A stretch of DNA of 64,000 bases from Chitinophagales bacterium (GTDB lineage Bacteria; Bacteroidota; Bacteroidia; Chitinophagales; Saprospiraceae). A program made the translations under genes and the position numbers. A model generated the notes under the pieces. That model saw only the letters and a program-made list of their open reading frames with translations, was not told the DNA's origin and did not search any database. Shown here piece after piece: positions 34,195 through 42,633 of this stretch (positions within the stretch are counted from its first letter, which is position 1; the number at the start of each line of letters is the position of its first letter). The stretch is taken from positions 59,589 to 123,588 of the forward strand of contig JAFLBP010000020.1 in assembly GCA_017303875.1 (NCBI GenBank), in the 5' to 3' direction.

Positions 34195-35829
34195 ATGTCC
34201 GACGCGGCGAACAATACGTCCAAACAAATTCGACTACCCTTATTATTGGCGGCTGTGCTGGCGGCCGGTATGTTCATTGGTCAGCAGTTGCCGCATGGCG
34301 GCGGCCTGGTGCGCTTTTTTCCCGGCGGTCAGCGCGCCGGAATCGGCGGTACGGTCGATGAGGTGCTGCGCTATGTAGAAGCGCGTTATGTGGATTCGCT
34401 CAATATGGACAGCCTCCGCGCTAAAACGATTGAACAGATACTCAATCAGTTAGATCCGCATTCGGTGTATATTAGTCCGGATGAGCTAAAGGCAATAGAG
34501 GAAGACATGAAGGGTAATTTTGTCGGCATCGGCATAGAGTACCTTCAGGAAAAAGATACCATACGCATTGAGTCGGTATTGGCGGGCGGGCCATCCGAGG
34601 CTGCTGGTTTATTGGCCGGCGACAAGATGATTTCCATTAACGATACCCTTATTGCCGGTCAAAAGATGCGTAGTGGCGAGGTAATCCGGAAATTGCGCGG
34701 CGACAAAGGCTCAAAAGTAAAGGTGGGTATTTTGCGCGGGCAGGAAACGGCGCAGCGATATTTTGAGATTGCGCGCGATGTCATTCCGCTGAAAAGTGTC
34801 GATATTGCCTATATGCTGGATTCGCAAAATGGCTATGTCAAGGTGTTGCGTTTTAGCGAACGCACGCAGGAAGAGTTTGTCAATGCGCTAAAAGTATTGG
34901 TTGACGAAAAAGGGATGCGCAACTTAGTGCTCGATTTGCGCGGCAACCCGGGTGGTTCCCTGCGGGCGGCGACCGATATGTTGGGTGAGATTTTCCCCAA
35001 AGGAAAATTGTTGGTATACACCGAAGGCAGCAAAGAGCGCCGCACCGAATATGAAAGTAATGGCATCAATCGCTTTAATATTCAGCATGTTGTGGTGCTG
35101 ATTGATGAAAATTCAGCCTCCGCCAGCGAGATTGTTGCCGGCGCGATTCAGGACTGGGATCGCGGCTGGGTTGTGGGGCGCCGCTCCTATGGCAAAGGTT
35201 TGGTACAGGAGCAATATCCGCTTTCCAATGGCGGCGCGGTGCGTATTACAGTGGCGCGTTACTTTACCCCCAGCGGACGCAACATTCAGAAACCGTATAA
35301 AAACAACACGAATTACGCAGCAGATGCTAATCAGCGCCTGCATAATGGCGAACTGACGGATCCCACCCGTTACCATCAAAACGACACGACTAAGTTTTAT
35401 ACCGGCCTTGGACGGATTGTATACGGCGGTGGCGGCGTTAGTCCGGATGTATTTATTCCGCTTGACACAACCTATATTAACCCCTATTTTACAGCCATGC
35501 GGCCCAAGGTGGCGCTTTTTGTTGCCCGTTATATGGAGCAAAATGGCAAATCGGCCTTCCCTGCCGACGCGGGCGTTTTTGTAAAAACGTATAAAGTGCC
35601 CGAATCTATGTTGCAGGCTTTTGTTGCTTTTGGCGAGGCAGAAGGCGTGAAGTTGCAGGCGGAGCAATTTAACCGTTCCAAAGTCACGCTGTCGGAGGCG
35701 CTCAAGCAGCGTTTAGCAAAGGTATTATTTGGAGAAATCGGCTTTTATCAGGCCCAAAATTATGACGACCCGGCGGTGGAAAAAGCGCTACAACTCTTGC
35801 AGAGCAATATGCCCATGCCTGTTAAGTAA
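34195..35829 (+). CDS. ctpA: C-terminal processing peptidase (S41 family)
   Basis: Periplasmic serine protease with a Ser/Lys dyad that trims C-termini of envelope proteins. The 544 residues comprise an N-terminal membrane anchor (about 13-30), a helical cap (VDEVLRYVEARYVDSLN, DPHSVYISPDE) and a PDZ domain (about 105-185). The S41 core has the dyad Ser309 (ENSASASEI) and Lys334 (RRSYGKGLVQ), plus DLRGNPGG at residues 247-254. The layout and length match Bacteroidota S41 enzymes. It is a single-gene unit: tRNA-Leu terminator before it and a strong terminator after it. Confidence 0.94.
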   Translation: MSDAANNTSKQIRLPLLLAAVLAAGMFIGQQLPHGGGLVRFFPGGQRAGIGGTVDEVLRYVEARYVDSLNMDSLRAKTIEQILNQLDPHSVYISPDELKAIEEDMKGNFVGIGIEYLQEKDTIRIESVLAGGPSEAAGLLAGDKMISINDTLIAGQKMRSGEVIRKLRGDKGSKVKVGILRGQETAQRYFEIARDVIPLKSVDIAYMLDSQNGYVKVLRFSERTQEEFVNALKVLVDEKGMRNLVLDLRGNPGGSLRAATDMLGEIFPKGKLLVYTEGSKERRTEYESNGINRFNIQHVVVLIDENSASASEIVAGAIQDWDRGWVVGRRSYGKGLVQEQYPLSNGGAVRITVARYFTPSGRNIQKPYKNNTNYAADANQRLHNGELTDPTRYHQNDTTKFYTGLGRIVYGGGGVSPDVFIPLDTTYINPYFTAMRPKVALFVARYMEQNGKSAFPADAGVFVKTYKVPESMLQAFVAFGEAEGVKLQAEQFNRSKVTLSEALKQRLAKVLFGEIGFYQAQNYDDPAVEKALQLLQSNMPMPVK

Positions 35830-35849
35830 GCATCGTCAGTTTGTGTAAT

Positions 35850-35901
35850 ATTCGTGCATTCGTGGCTTCAAAAAGTTGCCACGAATGCACGAATTTTTTT
35901 T
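35850..35901 (+). terminator. Rho-independent terminator after ctpA
   Basis: ATTCGTGCATTCGTGGC (35850-35866) and its exact complement (35878-35894) form a perfect 17-bp stem, followed by a run of eight T ending at 35901, just 20 bases after the ctpA stop. Confidence 0.9.
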
Positions 35902-35921
35902 CCGATATTACCTGATCTGCC

Positions 35922-35929
35922 TATCTTTA
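35922..35929 (+). promoter_or_regulatory. Putative -7-like element, first M1 peptidase (copied at 37904)
   Basis: TATCTTTA, one base off TAnnTTTG, is followed by GCCAAGTTTGTTTT (from about 35933). The same block precedes the second peptidase at 37904-37911, at almost the same distance from the ATG (47 versus 48 bases). Confidence 0.35.
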
Positions 35930-35968
35930 CCTGCCAAGTTTGTTTTACCAAAGTATTTGTTATCCTGC

Positions 35969-37864
35969 ATGAAACTTCAATTAACCTTCCTGCTTTTACT
36001 GGTGAGCAGTTCGCTGTTTGCACAACCCGAACGCTGGCAACAGCGCGTGACCTACAGCATGCAGATTGACATGGACGTCAGGACGCATCGCTACATCGGC
36101 ACGCAGCAGGTCGTTTACTGGAACAATAGCCCGGATACCCTGCACCACGTTTTCTGGCACTTGTATTTCAATGCCTTTCAGCCACATAGTATGTTGGCGG
36201 AGGCCGCCATAGATAATGGTTATTTTGACGCCGAGGAGTATGCTCGTGTCAATAACCTGCGTGCGGAGGAGCAGGGTTGGGTACGCATCGACAGCCTTAA
36301 AATGAACGGCAGGGCGCTGCGTTTTGAAACCAATGAAACCATACTGGAAGTGCCACTGGCGGAGCCAATCCCACCACATAGCAAGGTGCTGTTTGAAATG
36401 CAATGGGAGACCCAGGTGCCGGTATTGATTCGCCGCGCTGGCAGGAATAATATTGAAGGGATTGACTATACGATGGGGCAGTGGTATCCCAAACTTTGTG
36501 AATACGACTATCAGGGCTGGCACAGCAACCAATACCTTGGCGGAGAATTTTATGGTGTTTGGGGCGATTACGACGTGACTATTAATATTGACAAAGATTA
36601 TATCGTTGCGGCAGGTGGCTACCTGCAAAACCCTTTGGAAATTGGCTATGGCTACGAAAATCAGGGCGATAAAGTGGAGCGCAAGCCCATAAATGGCAAA
36701 TTGCGCTGGCACTTTTTGGCACCCAATGTGCATGATTTTATGTGGTGCGCCGATACGCAGTACAAGCACGAAAAATTGCAGGCATCGGATAATACAACCA
36801 TGCATTTCTTTTACGTGCCCACGTCGTCCATAGAATCCTTAGGCGCCCTGCAAATTGACCAACAACAAAATTGGAAGCGATTGCCCAAAATCATGGATCG
36901 GGTACGCACGCTGGCTAATTTTAATTTTGGCAAATATCCCTACAAGGAGTACGCCTTTATTCAGGGCGGCGACTTTGGGATGGAATATCCGATGGCGACA
37001 ACGCTTAAATCGAGACTTTCCTTTGAAACTTTTGTGGAGGTTGCGGTGCACGAACAAATGCACAGCTGGTACCAGATGATTCTGGGTAGCAATGAAAGCC
37101 TGTACCCCTGGATGGATGAAGGTTTTACCACCTGGGCAGAGCAATTGATTATGAAGCAGTTAGTTGCAGAAAAATTGGTGAATGGGCATGGCGGAAATGT
37201 GGTAATGTCTTATGCCAATTATGAAATGAATGTTGCCAATCAAAGGCAAGAGCCAATGTGCACTCATTCGGACCACTATCGGCAAAGCGGCACTTATACC
37301 GCAAATGCCTACTCTAAAGGCGCTATTACCCTGCATCAGCTGGGCTATATTATTGGCGAAGAGCATCTGGCTAAAGGTATGTTGCAATACTTTGAAGCGT
37401 GGAAGTTCAAACACCCAAACCCGAATGACTTTTTCAGGGTGATGGAGCAGGTTTCAAAATTAGAGCTGGACTGGTACAAAGAAGACTGGATATATGCTAC
37501 CAAGACTATTGACTACGCTGTTGACAAAGTCAAAAAAAATGCTGACAAATCGCAATCGACACTGATCGTCAGGCGAATTGGCGATATGGCTATGCCCCTC
37601 GACATAGTGGTTTACCCGCGTTCCGGCGACCCTCAGGTATTTTATATCCCTTTGGAAAGTATGCGAGGAAGCAAGCCCGCTGAGTCCAATCATCAGCGAA
37701 CCATCCTGAAAGATCACCGTTGGGTAGATCGCCAGATTCTAATTACCTTGCCTTATGGGCGCGACGAAATCTCCCGTATTGTCATTGATCCCAGCGGCAG
37801 AATGGCCGACCTGAACCGCAAGAATAATACCTGGAACGGCAAGGCTGGCAAGACAAGATCGTGA
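35969..37864 (+). CDS. M1-family metallopeptidase, copy 1
   Basis: Secreted zinc aminopeptidase-like protein. Signal peptide at residues 1-19 (ending SLFAQ), from the ATG at 35969; the frame is open further upstream but runs into the ctpA terminator. The zinc site is HEQMH (His361, Glu362, His365) with the third ligand Glu384 in WMDEGFTTW, at exactly the M1 spacing. GGDFGMEYPMA replaces the classical GAMEN substrate motif. The N-terminal half is the M1 beta-saddle. The start (ERWQQRVTYSMQIDMDV) and body are highly similar to the next gene, 87 bases downstream, so this is a tandem duplication. The substrate is unknown. Confidence 0.92.
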   Translation: MKLQLTFLLLLVSSSLFAQPERWQQRVTYSMQIDMDVRTHRYIGTQQVVYWNNSPDTLHHVFWHLYFNAFQPHSMLAEAAIDNGYFDAEEYARVNNLRAEEQGWVRIDSLKMNGRALRFETNETILEVPLAEPIPPHSKVLFEMQWETQVPVLIRRAGRNNIEGIDYTMGQWYPKLCEYDYQGWHSNQYLGGEFYGVWGDYDVTINIDKDYIVAAGGYLQNPLEIGYGYENQGDKVERKPINGKLRWHFLAPNVHDFMWCADTQYKHEKLQASDNTTMHFFYVPTSSIESLGALQIDQQQNWKRLPKIMDRVRTLANFNFGKYPYKEYAFIQGGDFGMEYPMATTLKSRLSFETFVEVAVHEQMHSWYQMILGSNESLYPWMDEGFTTWAEQLIMKQLVAEKLVNGHGGNVVMSYANYEMNVANQRQEPMCTHSDHYRQSGTYTANAYSKGAITLHQLGYIIGEEHLAKGMLQYFEAWKFKHPNPNDFFRVMEQVSKLELDWYKEDWIYATKTIDYAVDKVKKNADKSQSTLIVRRIGDMAMPLDIVVYPRSGDPQVFYIPLESMRGSKPAESNHQRTILKDHRWVDRQILITLPYGRDEISRIVIDPSGRMADLNRKNNTWNGKAGKTRS

Positions 37865-37903
37865 GCATAGCTCCGCATCCCGCATTCCTGATTAAAATCC
37901 ACT

Positions 37904-37911
37904 TATCTTTA
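37904..37911 (+). promoter_or_regulatory. Putative -7-like element, second M1 peptidase
   Basis: TATCTTTA followed by GCCAAGTTTGTTTT, the same block as at 35922. It suggests that the upstream region was duplicated with the gene and that the two copies may be controlled alike. Confidence 0.35.
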
Positions 37912-37951
37912 CGCGCCAAGTTTGTTTTCACCAACACAGATTTTGACTTAC

Positions 37952-39829
37952 ATGAAGATTCGATTGAGTTTACTTTTTTTGCTGGCAGGCAGCACCTTGT
38001 TTGCGCAGGCTGATCGCTGGCAGCAACGCATCTCTTACCTGATGAACATCGATATGGATGTGAGCAAACATCAGTACCAGGGGGCACAAAAGGTTGTGTA
38101 TTCCAACAATAGTCCGGATACCCTGTACCAGGTTTTCTGGCACCTTTATTTCAATGCGTTCAAGCCGGGCAGCATGATGGATGTGCGCTCGCGCAATATT
38201 GCTGATCCGGATCGCCGGGTGGGTAGCCGGATCGCTGCATTAAAACCCGAAGAACAGGGTTTTATCAAGGTCAAAACCCTGAAAATGAATGGGAAAGACC
38301 AGGTTTTTGAAACGAATGAAACCATTCTGGAGGTAAACCTTAGCCAGCCCATTTTGCCGTATTCGACAGCTACTTTTGAAATGAACTGGGATGCGCAGGT
38401 GCCCAAACAAATACGCCGCAGTGGCCGCGACAATGCAGAAGGCATTTCCTATTCCATGGCGCAATGGTACCCAAAAATGTGCGAATACGACTATCAGGGC
38501 TGGCACAGCAATCCCTATGTCGGCCGGGAGTTTTATGGCGTTTGGGGCGATTTTGATGTGCGTATTTCCATTGATGAAAAATTTGTGGTAGCAGCCGGCG
38601 GCTACCTCCAAAATCCGCTCGAAGTGGGCAGCGGCTATGAAAATCCGGGTGATAAAGTGGAAAAAAAGGTGCGCGACGGCAAAATGCAATGGCATTTTAT
38701 CGCACCCAATGTACACGATTTTGTCTGGGCTGCTGATCCGGATTACCTGCATGATAAAATCAAAGCCGACGATGGCACCATCATGCATTTCTTTTATCAG
38801 AAACGCGATGAAAAAGACAAGGAACGCGGCTTGGTTTATGAAAAAGCCTGGAAAAAGCTGCCTTCAGTGATGAATCGCGCGCGAACCTTTATGAATACCA
38901 ATTTCGGTAAATATCCCTATCAGGAGTATTACTTTATTCAGGGAGGCGACGGCGGTATGGAGTACCCCATGGCAACTTTGATTACCGGGAAAAGCGACCT
39001 TGACGACCTGATTGGCGTATCCGTACACGAACAATTGCACACCTGGTACCAAATGCTGCTGGGCAGCAACGAAAGCCTGTATGCCTGGATGGATGAAGGA
39101 TTTACCTCTTGGGCAGAAACCCTGACGCTGGAACAATTAGCGAAGGAAGGACTGATGGAAGAGCGCGAGGTTTCCAAAAATCCTTTTAAAGATGATTACC
39201 GAGGCTATCGGAAACTCCACCTTTCCGGCAAAGCCGAGCCCATGAGTACCCATGCCGATCACTACCAAACCAATCGGGCATATTCCACCAATGCTTATGT
39301 CAAAGGCGCGGTAATGGCCAATCAGCTTGGGTATATCGTTGGAGATGAGGTACTTATGCGCGGTATGCGCCGCTATTTTGAAACCTGGAAATTCAAACAC
39401 CCCAACCCCAATGATTTTATCAGAATATTAGAAAAAGAAAGCGGGCTTGAGTTGGACTGGTACAAAGAAGAGTGGGTGAATACCTTGAATATCATTGATT
39501 ACGGTATTGTCGGGGTAAATGAAAATGCCAGCGATACCTGTACGGTGGTGATTCAAAAATCGGGACTAATGGCCATGCCCGTTGAAGTAATGCTGACACT
39601 CAAAGATGGTTCGCAGCATTTATACTATGCGCCGCTGGAAAGTATGCGGGGCCTAAAACCCGCAGAAACAAGTGTGCCGCGAACGGTTCTGCCCGACCAT
39701 CGCTGGGTAGACAATCTGATTTTCTTCGATGCGCCGTTTCCTAAAGCGCAAATTCGTAAAATAGAAATTGATCCCACACAGCGCTTAGCCGATATGGATA
39801 TGGCCGATAATGTCTGGGAACAGGAATAA
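37952..39829 (+). CDS. M1-family metallopeptidase, copy 2
   Basis: Paralogue of the preceding gene, 625 residues. Signal peptide ends TLFAQ (about residue 19). The zinc site HEQLH (His359, Glu360, His363) with Glu382 (WMDEGFTSW) is intact, and GGDGGMEYPMA sits before it. The two proteins align along their whole length (EYDYQGWHSN, EFYGVWGD, APNVHDF, FETWKFKHPNPNDF). They differ mainly in the segment after the first strand block, in a linker near residue 290, and in the region after the active site. Both copies look active. The gene ends 37 bases before the convergent GT87-like gene. Confidence 0.92.
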   Translation: MKIRLSLLFLLAGSTLFAQADRWQQRISYLMNIDMDVSKHQYQGAQKVVYSNNSPDTLYQVFWHLYFNAFKPGSMMDVRSRNIADPDRRVGSRIAALKPEEQGFIKVKTLKMNGKDQVFETNETILEVNLSQPILPYSTATFEMNWDAQVPKQIRRSGRDNAEGISYSMAQWYPKMCEYDYQGWHSNPYVGREFYGVWGDFDVRISIDEKFVVAAGGYLQNPLEVGSGYENPGDKVEKKVRDGKMQWHFIAPNVHDFVWAADPDYLHDKIKADDGTIMHFFYQKRDEKDKERGLVYEKAWKKLPSVMNRARTFMNTNFGKYPYQEYYFIQGGDGGMEYPMATLITGKSDLDDLIGVSVHEQLHTWYQMLLGSNESLYAWMDEGFTSWAETLTLEQLAKEGLMEEREVSKNPFKDDYRGYRKLHLSGKAEPMSTHADHYQTNRAYSTNAYVKGAVMANQLGYIVGDEVLMRGMRRYFETWKFKHPNPNDFIRILEKESGLELDWYKEEWVNTLNIIDYGIVGVNENASDTCTVVIQKSGLMAMPVEVMLTLKDGSQHLYYAPLESMRGLKPAETSVPRTVLPDHRWVDNLIFFDAPFPKAQIRKIEIDPTQRLADMDMADNVWEQE

Positions 39830-39845
39830 ACTCAGGCTCGTTACT

Positions 39846-39894
39846 CCGGCAAGCGACAGAAACTACTTATTGACTATTTTCTGTTGCTTGCCGG
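39846..39894. repeat. Inverted repeat between convergent genes
   Basis: CCGGCAAGCGACAGAAA (39846-39862) and 39878-39894 are complementary with one G-T pair. The right arm lies inside the last codons of the leftward gene ending at 39867. No T-run follows on either side. Confidence 0.7.
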
Positions 39895-41135
39895 CTTACA
39901 AATATACGTGCTGTGAGCAAGGCGGAAAGCATCAGCGGAACGATCATATAATAGCGATACGTGAGCGGGCCGAAAGCATAAAAGCAGAGCACGGTCAGGT
40001 AGAGCATCATCAAGCCCAGATCATACGGATTAATGCCTGTTCGGATGCGCCGGTACAATCCAAGGCCCAGCGCCAGCAGGAGCAACATGATGGCTGCCTG
40101 AATAATCCTTGCGATAAAGACCTGATTTTCAGCGCCGCCGCCGCTTATTTGTTTCAGATGCAGGGCAAAATGAATGCCGCGTTCCATACTCCACGAAACG
40201 GGTGGCTCTCCATAACCTTTCCATTCATTGACGGCTGCTTCGTTGTGGTATTGCAGGCCTTTTCCTAATATTTCAGGCGACTGCATCCAGAAGGGTATCA
40301 CGTAAATCAGCAGTACCGCAGCGGCAACACTGCCCCAAAGCCACAGGCTGTATTTTTTACCTTCCCGTTGCCAAAACATCAGTGCAAAAAGTGGCAACCA
40401 GAAAACTAAGGTATACCGGGATAGCAGGCAGGTAATGAGGCCCGCAGCGATCAGAATCCGGTTTTTTGTTCCAAGCCCGATACCCAGTAATAAATAGTAG
40501 GCGGCTATGATCATTTCAAAGCTCACCGGAAGGTCAATTTCTCCCCATTTGGAATAGCAGTATAAAATCCAGGCAGGCAATAGTGCGGCGGTCATTTTTT
40601 GCCAGAGCGGACTTTTTATCCGAAACAGGTAGTAACACATTAGGCCGATTGCCAGCAACAACGCGATAAAACCAACCCAGCGACCGTCGCTCATCAGACC
40701 GACCGGAAGCCAATGCAAGGGTAAATAGACCGGATAGGCGATATGGGTGCCGACATCTACAGGTGCGTATGGGAATTCGCCGGCAGCAAAGCGATGATAC
40801 ATGGTTTCCAATTGCGGTAACACATCGGAGTAATTGCCGGGCGGGGTGTACTGAGCGAAGCTTTTTCGTACAATTTCATAAATCGCCACCATGCCAAACA
40901 TACCAAAAAAAGCCCCCAGAATACCCTTTTCGCGCAGGGAAGCTGCATCGGAGTCAGCAGCAGGTTCGCTTCCAGGTGCTACCCGTTTGAGGTTGCGCCA
41001 CCAGATCCAGGCAATGCTGATGCCGAGCAGAAAAAGTACGAGCGGGCTGAAATATTTACCCAAATGCTTTGCCCCTCTGAACGTAAGGTAAACTTGCAGT
41101 ATAAAAACCAGAAGCGCGCTAATTCTCCAATACAT
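39867..41135 (-). CDS. GT87-like polytopic membrane glycosyltransferase
   Basis: A 422-residue protein with about ten hydrophobic helices. After the first helices comes a periplasmic loop (PPGNYSDVLPQLETMYHRFAAGEFPYAPV) followed by YPVYLPLHWLPVGLM, the arrangement seen in GT87/DUF2029 mannosyl- or arabinosyltransferases that use polyprenyl-phosphate sugars. The Asp near position 105 would be the equivalent of the catalytic loop acid; this is inference. No sugar or acceptor can be named and no glycan cluster surrounds it. Start ATG 41135, 17 bases downstream of a -7-like TACTTTTG. Confidence 0.72.
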   Translation of the reverse strand: MYWRISALLVFILQVYLTFRGAKHLGKYFSPLVLFLLGISIAWIWWRNLKRVAPGSEPAADSDAASLREKGILGAFFGMFGMVAIYEIVRKSFAQYTPPGNYSDVLPQLETMYHRFAAGEFPYAPVDVGTHIAYPVYLPLHWLPVGLMSDGRWVGFIALLLAIGLMCYYLFRIKSPLWQKMTAALLPAWILYCYSKWGEIDLPVSFEMIIAAYYLLLGIGLGTKNRILIAAGLITCLLSRYTLVFWLPLFALMFWQREGKKYSLWLWGSVAAAVLLIYVIPFWMQSPEILGKGLQYHNEAAVNEWKGYGEPPVSWSMERGIHFALHLKQISGGGAENQVFIARIIQAAIMLLLLALGLGLYRRIRTGINPYDLGLMMLYLTVLCFYAFGPLTYRYYMIVPLMLSALLTARIFVSRQATENSQ

Positions 41136-41151
41136 GTGCCTGAATTTTGGC

Positions 41152-41159
41152 CAAAAGTA
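41152..41159 (-). promoter_or_regulatory. -7 element of the GT87-like gene
   Basis: On the minus strand the sequence reads TACTTTTG, matching TAnnTTTG, 16 bases before the ATG at 41135, giving a leader of only about 10 bases. The -33 part is not clear. Confidence 0.4.
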
Positions 41160-41166
41160 GTTTTTT

Positions 41167-42498
41167 TCAGACAGATAATTGGTCTTCTTCTGTTTCTTTT
41201 ATGTTGTTGGTAAGGTCTTTGGGCAGGCTTCGATTGGTTTTGGCGCCGAGTTCGCGGATTTTTTCTGCTTTGCCGACAAGGGTGTCGCCCGGCCGGGCGG
41301 CTGTAATCAGCTTGTTCATGGCGTCATCGTAGGCGACACGGGCACTGTCGATGCGGGAACCGATTAGCTTAAGGTCTTCTACAAAAGCGACAAATTTATC
41401 GTACAAAAGCCCGCTCTGACGGGCAATTTCAAGGGCCGAGCGACTTTGTTTTTCCTGTCGCCAAAGGTGCGCTACCGTTCTGATGGTCGTTAGCAAACTA
41501 CCGGTACTGACCATCACGATATTACTTTCCAAAGCCTCCGTAAAGAGCTTAGGCTCCGCATGTATAGCGTCTGTAAGCGCAGATTCCAGTGGAATGAACA
41601 GGATTAAATAGTCGGGTGCATTGATCTGATATAGGAGCTGATAATTGGTTTTGCGCAGGCTCTCAATATGGCCGCGCAGGCTGGCCACATGTGCGCGGAG
41701 GTGCAGTTCGCGTTGCTCGCTTTTTTCTTCATTGTAAAAGCGCTCCCATGCGGTGAGCGAAACTTTAGCATCAATAATCAGGTGTTTATCTTCGGGCAAG
41801 TGTAAAATGAAATCCGGTCGCTTTAAGCTGCCGCCGTCATCTTTATAGGTTTTTTGCGTGTCGTAGTGCAGGCCTTTTTGTAGCCCGGCTTTTTCAAGCA
41901 GTAATTCCAACTGGTACTCTCCCCAGTTACCCTGTAATTTATTTTGGCCTTTAAGAGCGCCGGCAAGGTTGTTGGCGTCTTTGCTGAGTTGCTGGTTCAG
42001 GTCGCGCAATTGTTCTAATTCTTTTTTGAGACTGCTTTTTTCTTTGGTTTCTTCTGTAAATTTTTGATTGATATTGAGTTCAAATTCGTGGATCCGTTCT
42101 TTTAGCGGAAGTAAAATGGATTGCAATTGCTGGGCATTTTGCTGACTAAAACGGCTTGATTTTTCTTCCAGCAAACGATTCGCCACGTTTTCAAATACTT
42201 GCTGCTGCTGGATCTGTAATTTTTCAAGAGATGATTTTTGTGTTTCAAATTGCTCCTGTAAATGGAAAACCTGTTGTTCCCTGGCGGCTAATTGCGCATG
42301 TAAATCCCGGATTTCTATTTCTTTATCTGCAATTTGCCCGCGCAGCATTTCATGTTGTGCGACAATCGTTTCATACAGCGATTTATGTACGTGGTTTGCC
42401 CCGGAGACTTCCGATGCATCAGCAGCAGGTTTGCGAAGCAATATCAAAAGTAAAACAACTGCTGCGGCAATTGCCAAAATAATCCACCAGTATTCCAT
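41167..42498 (-). CDS. rmuC: DNA recombination protein RmuC
   Basis: Nuclease-like protein that limits inversions at short repeats. The 443 residues hold an N-terminal membrane helix (about 5-22), a long coiled coil (about 40-185, e.g. EIEIRDLHAQLAAREQQVFH), then the RmuC core with QGNWGEYQLELLLEKAG and RPDFILHLPEDKHLIIDAKVSL, the nuclease-fold part carrying the DxK residues. The length is normal. Its role may be pertinent here because the window is rich in inverted repeats, but that link is only speculative. A -7-like TACTTTTG lies 16 bases before the start. Confidence 0.95.
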   Translation of the reverse strand: MEYWWIILAIAAAVVLLLILLRKPAADASEVSGANHVHKSLYETIVAQHEMLRGQIADKEIEIRDLHAQLAAREQQVFHLQEQFETQKSSLEKLQIQQQQVFENVANRLLEEKSSRFSQQNAQQLQSILLPLKERIHEFELNINQKFTEETKEKSSLKKELEQLRDLNQQLSKDANNLAGALKGQNKLQGNWGEYQLELLLEKAGLQKGLHYDTQKTYKDDGGSLKRPDFILHLPEDKHLIIDAKVSLTAWERFYNEEKSEQRELHLRAHVASLRGHIESLRKTNYQLLYQINAPDYLILFIPLESALTDAIHAEPKLFTEALESNIVMVSTGSLLTTIRTVAHLWRQEKQSRSALEIARQSGLLYDKFVAFVEDLKLIGSRIDSARVAYDDAMNKLITAARPGDTLVGKAEKIRELGAKTNRSLPKDLTNNIKETEEDQLSV

Positions 42499-42514
42499 TT
42501 CAGGTAATTTCCAA

Positions 42515-42522
42515 CAAAAGTA
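42515..42522 (-). promoter_or_regulatory. -7 element of rmuC
   Basis: The minus strand reads TACTTTTG, matching TAnnTTTG, with the ATG 16 bases downstream at 42498. No clear -33. Confidence 0.4.
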
Positions 42523-42562
42523 CTATTTTGTTTTATAAATAAAAGAAAATGTTTTATAAATT

Positions 42563-42601
42563 AAAAAAACGAGGGCCGCTCCGAAAAGATCGAAGCGGCC
42601 C
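42563..42601 (-). terminator. Terminator after the 2180-residue adhesin gene
   Basis: GGGCCGCT (42573-42580) pairs with AGCGGCCC (42594-42601). On the minus strand the stem is followed by a run of T (complement of 42563-42569), 32 bases past the stop at 42634. Confidence 0.75.
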
Positions 42602-42633
42602 AGGAATATGCTCAAAAAAATGTAATCAGATTT

